A program made the position numbers and the translations under genes. 64,000 bases of DNA from Yponomeuta sedellus (taxonomy: Eukaryota > Arthropoda > Insecta > Lepidoptera > Yponomeutidae), in contig OW203750.1 of assembly GCA_934045075.1 (NCBI GenBank), positions 8,741,218 through 8,805,217 of the forward strand, given 5' to 3'. The notes beneath the pieces were generated by a model, which saw nothing but the letters and a program-made list of their open reading frames with translations, was not told where the DNA came from and did not search any database. Numbering within the stretch: the stretch's first letter is position 1; every line of letters starts with the position of its first letter. Below, piece by piece: positions 41,880 through 51,790 of the stretch.

Positions 41880-42205
41880 ATGCACTTTTACGTAGCCTAC
41901 ATAAGTCCTACGGCAGGGCACAGGCCTGCTTTCAGAGATAGAGTATAGGGTTAATTACCAGTGGTGCCCACCGCGGATAGGCAATTTCAAGCGCCGAGGT
42001 ATTTGAGCACCTCTGACGCTCAGGTCACAAACCGGGGGGTGGGCAGCAGCGCCCCTGCAGTACAATTCCACCAAACTGCGATCCCCAACCCGCATGCCCA
42101 GCGTGGGGATTATGGGCATTACCCCCCAATGATGGCACAACCTTGCGCTATGGCGCTTTTAGAGGAGGGCTATGTCCAGCAGTGGACTAATATAGCCTGA
42201 AGAAG
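41880..42205 (+). mobile_element. SINE-like segment joined to LINE tail family Y
   Basis: 41880-42033 has CGGCAGGGCACAGGCCTGC and CCCACCGCGGATAGGCAATT, a common lepidopteran SINE body. 42034-42205 is family Y ending CAGCAGTGGACTAATATAGC. Confidence 0.6.
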
Positions 42206-42424
42206 ATGAAGACACTCAGGTTTCCTCACGCTGTTTTCCTTCCGATTTATATCAGATTTAGTGTCACAGATCCTAACGTTACAGTCCAGTTTCGTTGACT
42301 GTTCACAAAAAGGGCACCTAAAAAAGTTTCAATCAAAAAAATTTTTGCATTACTAATTTAATTTTTCTATAACCAAATGTATGCATGTAGATAATACTTT
42401 GATTTCTCTTTAATTAACATAACA

Positions 42425-42575
42425 TAACATTTTACATACAAGCACATACATTGCTTCTGGCCCCACACTAGGATACCCCGTGTCGTGGGCACCAGAAACA
42501 ACGACATCACAAACATGTAAACATCCAAGACCTGGACTTTTTTTTTTGTTACCAGCCGGGATTCGAACCCGTTTC
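42425..42575 (-). mobile_element. SINE C with partial head
   Basis: GCTTCTGGCCCCACACTAGG through AACATCCAAGACC, a T run, then CAGCCGGGATTCGAACCC. Confidence 0.7.
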
Positions 42576-43033
42576 TAATTTCTTCCCGTCTCTAATTTCT
42601 TTCTTGTCTCCGTCTTTGGTTGCCTGGATGAATTGCTTTTAATAACAGGGCTGCCAATCGTACTATATTCTTACATAATTTCTTTTACTGTATTTTCTGT
42701 GTACAGTAAAGAATATTCTATCTATCTATCCATCTAATACTATTGGTACTAACATTATTACGAACAAAGTTCTCCACCTACGCGAAAATTGGTTTTCACT
42801 TTAAAACGGCTCTCCATGGTCACCCTACTGCCAAGGGAAGGGGTTATGCAACACTTGGCTTGTAATCCAATAAATGATGCTTTAAGCTATAATTCCGTTA
42901 ATAACTTGGGGTGACATGACGCAGTACACTTTCTAAAAGTAGGTAAGTAAATTCCAAATAAAATTACGTGTCTCTTTGATGGAGAACATGATAACTTTGG
43001 CCATTGCGTCTATGTAATGAGATTATTTATTTG
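42576..43033. other. no recognised feature
   Basis: Contains a short CTAT run near 42718-42740. Nothing else assignable. Confidence 0.35.
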
Positions 43034-43392
43034 AAGCGTGGCCTAGTCGAACCGAGTGATTGGAATCAATCACTTGAGTTAAGCAACAACAGACGCGGTC
43101 AGGTGCAGGCTGGGTGACCGTCCCGCGTCCACCGCTAGTGGTGTTTTCCAAGCGCTTCCGTACTTCGCAAGGCACGTTAAGCCGTTGGTGCCGGCTGTCA
43201 TGTAATTGCAGTCGTTAAGCCATGTCAGAGGCCTTGTAGGCAGCTTGATAACTTCTGACAGTAAGGCCCGCCACTGTCGTACAATCCTCCACCAACCCGG
43301 ACTTGGCTCCCGTGGTGGAGTATGGCCTAACCCTCCTGCGATGCAGGAAGAGACCCGTGCCCCAGCAGTGGGGACATACGAGGGTTGATATC
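43034..43392 (+). mobile_element. 5S-SINE, full length
   Basis: Head GAAGCGTGGCCTAGTCGAAC, 5S-like TTGAGTTAAGCAACAACAG and GGTCAGGTGCAGGCTGGGTG, full body, 3' end GTGGGGACATACGAGGGTTG. Confidence 0.85.
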
Positions 43393-43552
43393 GAATGACA
43401 TTACTTATACAGCGTCCAGTGGCATCTTCACTCAAACTAGATTCATTCAAGCATACATAATAATTTCAACGTAAAGAATGAGTAATGGAATTCCTTGGTA
43501 ACTGAATCACAAAAAAAACAATAATAATAAATATATATTACACGGTGCTTCA

Positions 43553-43580
43553 ACCCACACACACACACACACACACACAC

Positions 43581-43611
<31 letters not shown>

Positions 43612-43848
43612 CGTACATACATACATACATACATACATACATACATACATACATACATACATACATACATACATACATACATACATACATACATACATAC
43701 ATACATACATACATACATACATACATACATACATACATACATACATACATACATACATACATACATACATACATACATACATACATACATACATACATAC
43801 ATACATACATACATACATACATACATACATACATACATACATACATAC
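43553..43848. repeat. (CA)n then (CATA)n microsatellite, about 295 bp
   Basis: About 12 CA units, then some 66 CATA units with a single variant (ACGTACAT) near 43610. Long frames of YVCM or THIH here are artefacts of the repeat. Confidence 0.95.
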
Positions 43849-44032
43849 AGTACGCGAAACAATGCACTGTAAGTTTAGTGAGGGCCTGGAGATCTGCCAC
43901 ACAGGATCTTTCCTAGTATGGACTCCAGCCTCTCACATAGGAATAAGTCCTGATTGTTCAAATTGTTTTATATTTTGTGTGACACCTCTGTGAGAAGGAA
44001 ATAAATAAATTACTTACTTACTCCTTAAGTAA

Positions 44033-44118
44033 TTGTAATTAAGTAATTTGTGGCATTTTTCCATTTTGCATTTTGTGGCAAAATGCCACAAATTACTTAA
44101 TCGTAATTAAGTAATTTG
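44033..44118. repeat. direct-inverted-direct triplication of a 22-bp unit
   Basis: The unit TAAGTAATTTGTGGCATTTT occurs forward at about 44039, reverse at about 44080, and forward again at about 44108. Confidence 0.85.
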
Positions 44119-44365
44119 TGGCATTTTTCCGAGCGGTTCCGTGCTTCGCAAGGTACGTTAAGTCATTGGTGCCGGCTGCCGTCGATAGATGGCAGTCGTT
44201 ACGCCACGTCAGAGGCCTTAGAGCGGCATGAAAACTTCTGACAGTAAGACCAGCCACTAGTCTTGTACGCCTCCACCAATCCGGACTTGGGGACCCCGTG
44301 TTGGAGTATGGCCTATACCTTCCTCAGGGAAAAGACCTGTGCCCTTCGGTGGTGACATAATAGCT
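44115..44365 (+). mobile_element. 5S-SINE, head missing
   Basis: Starts within the body at GGCATTTTTCCGAGCGG and ends near GGTGGTGACATAATAG. It resembles the subfamily at 33256. Confidence 0.7.
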
Positions 44366-44640
44366 TTGTGCTGATGATATCCCCACTGACTTCAATGAAT
44401 TAATCTAACCTTATCTAATCTATGACTTAAACCAAGAGACTTCAAGCTGCAATTCACTAAACTACCACGCCACCATTGGCAGTACACTCACGTACTTTAC
44501 AAGTAATATTCAAGAGTCATGCCGCGACGGGTGACATTAAGGACCACTTACATCGCTGTCGCTGCAGCTGCAGTGAGCAGGGAAGCGTGAGAATTGTTGA
44601 CTAAACGCGAGTGAGTAAATGACTGAGTGATTAACCCCTT

Positions 44641-44776
44641 GGCCCACTTGCTTCAGCCCAGGTTAGCTGATTTAACTCGAGTTAACCGGTAAAATCGATC
44701 ATTTCGCATGCGTATTAATCGATTTAACCGGTTAACGCAAGTTGAATCAGTTAACCCGGGCTGTCGCAAGTGGGCC
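44641..44776. mobile_element. 136-bp near-perfect palindromic MITE
   Basis: Starts GGCCCACTTGC and ends GCAAGTGGGCC. Arms of about 68 bp meet at GCATGC with no loop. Flanks are TT and TTA. Confidence 0.8.
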
Positions 44777-44779
44777 TTA

Positions 44780-44995
44780 CGATATCAACCCTTGTATTTC
44801 CCCACTGTTGGGGTACGTGTCTCTTGCCGCATCGCAGGAAGTTTAGGCCATACTCCACCACGGGGGCCAAGTCCGGGTTGGTGGAGGATTGTAAGACAGT
44901 GGCGGGCTTTACTGTCAGAAGTTATCAAACCGCCCATAAGGCCTCTGACATGGCTTAACGACTGCCTTTATATGACAGCCGGCACCAACGGCTGC
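44780..44995 (-). mobile_element. 5S-SINE 3' part
   Basis: CAACCCTTGTATTTCCCCAC to CAGCCGGCACCAACGGC. Confidence 0.75.
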
Positions 44996-45065
44996 ATACC
45001 CGTGTAGCCCAGTACTATTCTTATTGTAAGTAATGGAATAGTGCATTGTACCTTTCAAGTACTGG

Positions 45066-45300
45066 AGATTGTAATACAGTGGCGGCAGTTACTGTCAGAA
45101 GTTATCAAGCCGCGCATAAAGCATGGCTTAAAGACTGCCAATACATGACAGCCGGCACCAACGGTTTAACGTGCCCTGCGAAGCACGGAAACGTTCTAAA
45201 AAGATGCCACAAGCCACCCATCCATTAACTGACCGTATCTGTTGTTGCTTAATCCAAGTGATTGATTCCAATCACTCGGTTTCACTAGGCCACAAGCGCT
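45066..45300 (-). mobile_element. second 5S-SINE, 5' part
   Basis: GATTGTAATACAGTGGCGGC to GGCCACAAGCGCTTT. It overlaps the previous copy in content by about 110 bp, so the two are separate insertions or a partial duplication. Confidence 0.75.
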
Positions 45301-45384
45301 TTATATATCATAATGTGGGTGGAAAGGCCGATCCAGGGACGGGACAGAACGGGGCGGGACGGTCCGCCCGGAACGTGCCCTAGG

Positions 45385-45592
45385 GGTCGTCCCAGGCGGA
45401 CATACTTCTGTCAAATATGGTATGTAGGGTAGGGCAAAAGCATAGACAAAAAGTAGCCGGAACCGGCGTGCGTGCACGCAACGACTAATGAGCGTTGATG
45501 AAGCGAAGGTGAAGGTGGCAAGTGGCAGTCCCTGGTTTCTGCCTACCCCTCTGAGATACAGGCGTGAGGTTATGTATGTATGTATGTATGTA
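45385..45592 (+). mobile_element. RTE-like LINE 3' end with TATG tail
   Basis: GTCGTCCCAGGCGGACATAC, CGTTGATGAAGCGAAGGTGA, CTGCCTACCCCTCTGAGATA, then GTGAGGTTATGTATGTATG. A GGGACGGGAC-type low-complexity run precedes it. Confidence 0.75.
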
Positions 45593-45687
45593 TATTTTTT
45601 TCTTCTCTCTGTGTGTCTCAAAAATATAAAAATATCGTGGCTGCGCCCGCGCCTTTTTGTAATACTTTTTGCCTTCATTAAATCAAG

Positions 45688-45730
45688 TAAAAGTCGTAAA
45701 TTGTAGAATTATCTACAACTTACGACTTTT
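45688..45730. repeat. inverted repeat, 19-bp arms, 4-nt loop
   Basis: AAAAGTCGTAAATTGTAGA and its reverse complement (one mismatch) around ATTA. Confidence 0.8.
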
Positions 45731-45751
45731 GCTCATAATTCAAAAGAAAGG

Positions 45752-45806
45752 TGATAGGTATGTCAAGATCGTGGCTAGTGGCAGTCCCTGGTCTCTGTTA
45801 AGTTAA
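45752..45806 (+). mobile_element. RTE-like 3' fragment
   Basis: ATGTCAAGATCGTGGCTAGTGG and CAGTCCCTGGTCTCTG. Confidence 0.5.
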
Positions 45807-46244
45807 GTTACGTTATGTGAATCGCCCTCTTAACTCGGGCAACTTGGCTGTTTGTACTAAGCGACAGTAACAAGGGACTGACATGACATACAGACAGACA
45901 CTTTATTGAATTACAGTGGCGTCTGGAGATTTGCCGGGGCTGCCCCCGGGGTGCGCAAGCAGAGTAGTCTCTAGCGAGTTCAAGTGACACTTTAACTCCA
46001 CTGGACTCAAGTAAAATTCGGTCAGGCTGTGACACGCGCGGCCACAGAAGATATGCGCTAGTCCCACTGTTGGTACGTTTGAGAAGCGGTTGGAAGAGCA
46101 TTATCTATCTCTGTCACACCATTGAGCTATAAATATTCATGTTTATATCTATGTAGTTTTTTTTCTACATTTTAGTTTAAAATGTAGTTTATTTATTTGA
46201 TTCATAGTTACGTAGCATTCAATATTTATGTAGTATATTTTGTA
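45807..46244. other. no recognised feature
   Basis: A GC-richer stretch at 45905-46080 and then AT-rich sequence; no frame or repeat I can support. Confidence 0.35.
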
Positions 46245-46395
46245 CACGTATATAGACCCGCTTTTTACTGCTTCTCCAACTCTCCACGGTTTGCTGGAAG
46301 AAATGTCTTTCAGAGACAAGCTCGCCTTCCTACATGTTATCTCTTATGTAATGTCCCGTTTCGTGTGAAATAAAGTATTAAAATAATAAAAGTTT
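46245..46395 (+). repeat. LINE-tail-like repeat, family E
   Basis: GTATATAGACCCGCTTTTTA, TGCTGGAAGAAATGTCTTTC and GTTATCTCTTATGTAATGTC. Confidence 0.55.
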
Positions 46396-46539
46396 GATAT
46401 CGTACTTAGAATTGAATTAAAATAAACGTATCAAAAAGAAATTATAGCCTTGAGAAAAAACCTTTGAAACGTCTGATGGGTCTATAATTTCTTTGTTATT
46501 TTCAGATGTAAGCACATCATCAATTGGCCTCTACGTCTA

Positions 46540-46700
46540 CGTAATGAGATGATTTAATACAGCGCCCAGTGGCATCTTCACTCGCACTAGACTCGTGAAG
46601 GGACCACTCCAGACGCTGCAGTGCCTGGGACATTGTTTTAGATGGAAAAGGCTTGCCCAGCACCTATCCCATCCAGACCGCTTAGTCGGCTTAGCCCACA
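46540..46700 (-). mobile_element. SINE B tail half
   Basis: CAGCGCCCAGTGGCATCTTC through GGCTTGCCCAGCACCTATCC. Confidence 0.65.
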
Positions 46701-46917
46701 GTGCAAGCACAATCAAATCTCAAGAACATATTAATATTTCTTAATGATTCGCGATACACAAACACAGTGATATATGAAACGGATCTTATCCCGATTATTT
46801 ATTAGGTAAAACGTAATTACCTTATTTCCCGACGTTTCAAGAACATAAATTAACCCTTTAACAGGCATAGCGAGTATACATTTTTAATTAGTTTTGCACT
46901 TTGTTTCCAACTTATTC

Positions 46918-47135
46918 TTCTTCTTCAGACTATATGTTAGTCCACTGCTGGACATAGCCCTCTCCTTATTAGCGCTGTGCCATCATTCGGAAGAATTGCC
47001 CATAATCCCCACGCTGGGCATGCGGGCTTGGGGATCGCAGATTGGTAGAGTTCTGTGCAGGTGGCGCTGTTGCCCACCCCCCGGCTTGGGTCCCTTAGTC
47101 GCCTTTTACGACACCCGCGGGAAGATTTTGGGTTG
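46918..47135 (-). mobile_element. LINE 3' tail, family Y
   Basis: CAGACTATATGTTAGTCCAC to CCTTTTACGACACCCGCGGG; no hairpin. Confidence 0.65.
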
Positions 47136-47514
47136 AGGTTAGGAAGAATTTCTAACTGATAAGGTTCAATTTACGTTGAGAACGATTAGGTACACCACTG
47201 CCTGGTAAAGAGAGATTGAAGTGTCAAACTTGCCAGGAGAATACCTTCTCCAGCAAGATAGTCTTGACGTAATGGATGCACTTTCAAGTTGTTTAAAGTG
47301 ATTTCGGAAGCTCTTTGACGTTTTTCTTTGTGATTTTTAACATAATTCCGTTTGTTTTGACGTTTTTATGAGTGCAGTGTTGTTGTGAATAAAACGCGGC
47401 CTTTATGTTTTATGATTTCGATGTTAACAAACTTATTAAGGGCTAGTTCTGGCTGGCTGAGGACAGAAGGAAGTGGCGTGCTTTGGGGGCTATATAATTA
47501 CTTATTACTGACGA
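47136..47514. other. no recognised feature
   Basis: Mixed sequence with nothing I can assign. Confidence 0.35.
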
Positions 47515-47518
47515 CCTT

Positions 47519-47587
47519 TGTGGCGTAGCGGTAGCGCGTTTGCCTACCATGCAAGAGGTCCCGGGTTCGAATCCCGGCTGGGGACAC
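47519..47587 (+). mobile_element. tRNA-like head of SINE C
   Basis: TGGCGTAGCGGTAGCGC (box A-like), a stem TTGC/GCAA around CTACCAT, and box B GGGTTCGAATCCCGG. It is the complement of the head at 11165-11232. Anticodon-like ACC is not a normal eukaryotic tRNA-Gly anticodon, so a working tRNA is unlikely. Confidence 0.6.
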
Positions 47588-47769
47588 AAAAAAGGCGATC
47601 GTTCGGTCGATTCATCGATTGGTTAATTGAAGCATTTTAATCTAATGTGTTGTCTATAATGTACAGTCGGCATCAGGTCGACTTTTGCACTCGTGCGCCT
47701 CTATTCAGTTACGTTACGAGTTTGCAACAAATAGTTGAATGGAATTACTCAATTGAAATACAAAACCTT

Positions 47770-48134
47770 CGATATCAACCCTTGTATGTCCCCACTGCTG
47801 GAGCACGGGTCTCTTACTGCATCGCAGGAAGGTTAGGCCATACTCCACCACGGGGGCCAAGGCCGGGTTGGTGGAGGATTGTAAGACAGTGGTGGGGCCT
47901 TACTGTCAGAAGTTATCAAGCCGCCCATAAAGCCTCTGACATGGCTTAACGATTGCCATTACATGACAGCCGGCACCAACGGCTTAACGTGCCTTGCGAA
48001 ACACCGAAGCGCTCTGAAAAATGCCACTACCGGTAGTCACGGGACGCCCACCCATCCCGTACCAGACCGTGTCTGTTGCTGCTTAACCAAGTGATTGATT
48101 CCAATCACTCGGTTCGCCTAGGCTACGAGCGCTT
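47770..48134 (-). mobile_element. 5S-SINE, full length
   Basis: 3' end CAACCCTTGTATGTCCCCAC at left, head complement CCTAGGCTACGAGCGCTTC at right. Confidence 0.85.
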
Positions 48135-48221
48135 CAGAAAGGAATTACTAATTCAAATACAAAACCTATTTTGTAAATATAAATATATGTAAATAATGAA
48201 AAGATGATTAGCAACAGTGAA

Positions 48222-48655
48222 ATGAAATAGTTTTATTCAAAGTAGCGCAGAAAATGCGGCTTAATGAATGTTACAATTCAAACTAGGTGTCCATTTTAAA
48301 ATCTAGATCGTTTTGGAGAAAAAATGGACAAAAAATCTCCAAACTTAGTCTTTTAATAATACGTTTATTGCACATAAGTAAAAAAATACAACGGCAATGT
48401 GGCGGACTTAATGCTATAAGCATTTTCTACCAGTCAACCACAGGTGGTGTAAGAAATTAGATGGTCTTTTCAGAGGCCTTAATTATTAATATTATTATAA
48501 TTATTATAAAACATAGAACTCATGCATTGCACTGGCTTCAATTCCAGCCATTGTCATTGTCATCTAAGTAATCCTTTATGTTATAGTAGCCCTTTTGGCA
48601 CAAAGTGTGCTTAACATATTTTTTTAACCGCGTTTCAGGCAAGCTTAATATATCT
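48222..48655 (-). mobile_element. CR1/L2-like LINE 3' fragment, split by another insertion
   Basis: LINE sequence at 48222-48355 and 48472-48655. The intervening 115 bp (TTTATTGCACATAAG..) is a different LINE 3' end flanked on both sides by GTCTTTT. Confidence 0.7.
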
Positions 48656-48659
48656 TTCG

Positions 48660-48718
48660 TTGGCTATCAGCGGGAATCGAACGCACAACCTCTGTTTTAC
48701 CATTAGACCAACGAGGCA
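48660..48718 (-). mobile_element. tRNA-like SINE relic
   Basis: The minus strand reads CTCGTTGGTCTAATGGTAAA and then GCGTTCGATTCCCGC; the middle of the tRNA shape is missing. Confidence 0.45.
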
Positions 48719-48956
48719 GTCCAACATGCGTCTCCTTTTTCCCGGAAAAAATGGTTTTTAATAAAAAAAAATATCGCCCTAATGATGGCAGTAACAATCT
48801 CATTACAGTACCGAGACCGGAAACCGGAAGTTCCGGAAATGGCATTTTCACGTTTCCCTTCGAAGATGCGTCTCGGCTGTTCGAAGTGTCATAACATTTT
48901 CTTTCGCGATTGCAATGGAGCAGGTCATAAATGTGAAGCTCGTCATAACTACGCTC

Positions 48957-49623
48957 TGTTAGCTTTTAGAATACTATCGTAGAATACTACAGCTACTATC
49001 GTATAGAATCGGGTATATCCGTGTAATAGAAATATCGGAACTAGTATGAGCAGACCAGAAAGTAGTATTACACTCGTGCTTTCGGCGAAAACCGAAGCCT
49101 ACTCAAAAGCCCAAGGTAGGTATTAGGAGTGGGTCGTTGTCCGATTTTTCGACGACGAAACGCAACCGTTTTTTCTGGGACGAAAACAGGTCCTCGAAAC
49201 GGTCCTCGTTCGCAACTGGTTTGATTGTATGTGAACGAGCAAGGCGCAGAGGACGGTCAAACGAGTGCGAACGAGACGAAATCACGAAACATCGGAAAAA
49301 ATTAGTTGTTTTACACGATATTCGACTGTATACTCATAGACATAAAGATTACTTTATTGTAACACAGACCAAAACGAACGGAATGAGCAAGGAGCCGACG
49401 ACGACGTCGCAATGATCCCATTACGTTCTAGGCTCTATTAATATAGCACTAAAGGACATATCAGCGTCAAACAATCTAAGAACTGGTCTCGCGACGAACA
49501 AACGCTGGCACTGCTTTAGAATGAAACGTAAAACGGTCCTATCGTCGCGGAACACAAAACGGTCTTATAAAACGGTTCGTCTTTGCAACGATCACGCCTA
49601 GTAGGTATATTCTAAAAGACAGA
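48957..49623 (-). mobile_element. MITE of the GTCTGTTAGCTTT family with nested hAT-type element
   Basis: Terminal repeats CTGTTAGCTTTTAGAATA (left) and GGTATATTCTAAAAGACAGAC (right, shown here to 49622). The hAT-type insert occupies 49124-49600. Confidence 0.75.
49124..49600 (+). mobile_element. non-autonomous hAT-type element, copy 2, 477 bp
   Basis: It begins TAGGAGTGGGTCGTTG and ends CGATCACGCCTA. The exact 8-bp repeat GTAGGTAT flanks it (49116-49123 and 49601-49608). It has no transposase. Confidence 0.88.
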
Positions 49624-49856
49624 CAAAAATTATGTTGTTTTTAGGTAAATAAAGTCAAGTCAAAAAGGTTATGCCTTTATGTTTATAATAGGCTTACCTA
49701 TTTGGCCTGATAAAAGTTTATATTAAAGATTATTTTTGCCTAAGCTTTTGCGTTCAATACATTGTAAAAAAATACTTTAAAAATCAACCGAATTCCTTAA
49801 GCGACTTTAGCTTTGAGTTATTTTTTACTGGCATTATTTCAGGATCAGGATTATTC

Positions 49857-49925
49857 TTGTCAGGATCGTGTCAACTTTCAAGTCCTGGTCCCTGCCTACC
49901 CCTCTGGTATGAAGCGGTGATTTTA
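49857..49925 (+). mobile_element. RTE-like 3' fragment
   Basis: TGTCAGGATCGTGTCAAC and CTGCCTACCCCTCTGG, diverged. Confidence 0.5.
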
Positions 49926-49982
49926 TTTAATGTAAAATATCAGGATTTACTTAATAAGAATTGTTGATAGTTAATTAGAGAT

Positions 49983-50200
49983 TTCGTGCTTCGCAAAGCA
50001 CGTTAAGCTTTTGATACCGGCTGTCAAGTAATGGCAGTCATTAAGCCATGTCAGTGGCCTTAGGGGCGGCTTGATAACTTCCGACGGTAAGGCCCGCCAC
50101 TGTCTTACAATCCTCCCCCAACCCGGACTAGGCCTAACGTGTTCGAGTATGGCCTAACCTTCCTGCAATGCAGGAAGAGACCCGTGCCCCAGCAGCTGAC
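49983..50200 (+). mobile_element. 5S-SINE, head missing
   Basis: Starts TCGTGCTTCGCAAAGCACG and ends at CCCCAGCAGCTGACATC. Confidence 0.7.
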
Positions 50201-50404
50201 ATCAATTAGAAATGACTACAGTTTGGTGTTCTCAAGAGAGAACTTTTATTTAAGAATTAGGGCGGCGCTTGAGGAACTGTGGTTTTGAAAACCGCTCCGG
50301 GGCATTCCAGAGGATTTCCTTTGCTGTGCAGCGCGGTAACGCTGTCAGCGTTTGCATCAGATACGTCTCGCTGTCGGGGTGATTTATTTAATTGCCATTT
50401 CAAA

Positions 50405-50595
50405 TTTCTTCTTCTTCAGGCTATATTAGTCCACTGCTGGACAAAGCCCACCCCTAATGAGCGCCACAGCGCAAGGTTGTGCTGTCATTGGGGTTTTTGC
50501 CCATAATCCCCACGCTGGGCATGCTGGTTGGGGATCGCAGTTCGGTGGAATTGTACTTCAGGGGGCGCTGCTGCCTTCTCCTCGGTTCGAGTCCA
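50405..50595 (-). mobile_element. LINE 3' tail, family Y
   Basis: CTTCAGGCTATATTAGTCCA to GGGGGCGCTGCTGCC. Confidence 0.65.
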
Positions 50596-50814
50596 TTTCA
50601 AATTTAACAAACGATATTTCTTTTATCAATTGATATCGTTATCACTATCTGAGATATCTGTGATAACGCTATTTATATCTGATGATTATCAAATCACAAC
50701 ACTCTAATATAATTCCAAAGAGGACAATCTGGTCCAGTCAAGTAAGTGACATTTCAATAAAGATTTAAGAAAATACTAATTTTAAAATGCTTTTATACCA
50801 TAGAACAATATTTT

Positions 50815-51166
50815 TTTAAGAACGTTGTGGACTGAATGATGATTTAGTGACTAGAATTGAAAAAGGAATGTTGCGTTGGTTCGGACATATGGAGAGGATG
50901 AAAGAAGAAAGATTGGCGAAACAAATAATATATTGCGAATGTGAGTGGAAGGGCTGGTAAGCGACGTCCCAGGCGGACATCGACACATCGACCAAATAGG
51001 GGATGTATTAGCAAAGGGAAAGATAAAAAGTACCCGGAGCCGGCCTGCGTGCATGTAACGACTTATCAACGTTGATGAAGCGAAGGTGATCTGTCAGGAT
51101 CGTGGCAAGTGGCAGTCCCTGGTCTCTGCCTACCCCTCTGAGATACAGGCGTGAGGTTATGTATGG
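50815..51166 (+). mobile_element. RTE-like LINE 3' end with coding relic
   Basis: In frame pieces encode GMLRWFGHMERMKEERLAKQ and later RT tail residues; it ends CTGAGATACAGGCGTGAGGT. Frames are broken. Confidence 0.7.
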
Positions 51167-51239
51167 TATTTTGGACTACGTATGTTTGTATGTAAGAATA
51201 TTTAAGGGATATTATACATGGAATGAAAATTATATAAAT

Positions 51240-51385
51240 ATACTAGCTGTGCCCCGCGGTGTTACCCGCGGTTTATCGATTTTCCCATGGGAATAAGATA
51301 TTTCCCATGGGAATAAGATATTTTCCATGGGAATAAGATATTTTCCATGGGAATAAGATATTTTCCATGGGAATAAGATATTTTC
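51240..51385 (-). mobile_element. Helitron-like 3' end with 20-bp minisatellite
   Basis: Read on the minus strand the element ends ACCGCGGGGCACAGCTAG before T, with a GC hairpin just inside. On the plus strand five units of about 20 bp (TTTTCCATGGGAATAAGATA) follow at 51281-51385. Confidence 0.65.
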
Positions 51386-51541
51386 CTGTATTTGGAACAC
51401 CTGAGGTTTCCTCGCGATGTTTTCTTTCAACGTGTTAATCCGTTCAAATGTTTTGCAGTTGAGAAAATAAGATATTCCAACTCCCCAATGATTGCTCCTA
51501 GGTTAAGAAATATCTGTGTAATTTCAATTTTTATGTGCAAT

Positions 51542-51672
51542 AATGAAATGAAATTAAATGAAAAGGTTTTATTGAAAGTAGCGCAGAAACTGCGGTTCAA
51601 TGAACGTTACAATTCAACTGGGTGTCCATTTCAAAATCTAGATCATTTTGGAGAAAAAATGGGCAAAAAAAA
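51542..51672 (-). mobile_element. CR1/L2-like LINE 3' fragment
   Basis: ATGAAATGAAATTAAATGAA tail, then GGTGTCCATTTCAAAATCTA. Confidence 0.75.
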
Positions 51673-51674
51673 AG

Positions 51675-51790
51675 TGTTCTCTATCTATCTATTTATTGCT
51701 AGCAGAAATCTCTCACAGATATAAGCTCGCCTTTGTACATGTATTTGATTAAGTTTTATTTCCTGTGCTGTGTTTTGTGCAATAAAATAT
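51675..51790 (+). repeat. LINE-tail-like repeat, family E
   Basis: TATTTATTGCTAGCAGAAAT and GATATAAGCTCGCCTTTGTA. Confidence 0.5.

Noticed and set aside
42720..42742. CRISPR-like or telomere-like short repeats
   Set aside because: CTAT, CTAC and GTCC runs are plain microsatellites with no spacers, and the genome is eukaryotic.
43507..43916. Long frames of repeated YVCM or THIH on both strands
   Set aside because: They are translations of the CATA microsatellite, open in every frame because the unit has no stop codon.
44708..45228. Frames of 60-99 codons on the plus strand
   Set aside because: They are antisense readings of 5S-SINE copies and recur wherever the SINE does.
47519..47587. Possible tRNA-Gly gene
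   Set aside because: The anticodon-like triplet ACC is not used by eukaryotic tRNA-Gly and the same head belongs to SINE C.
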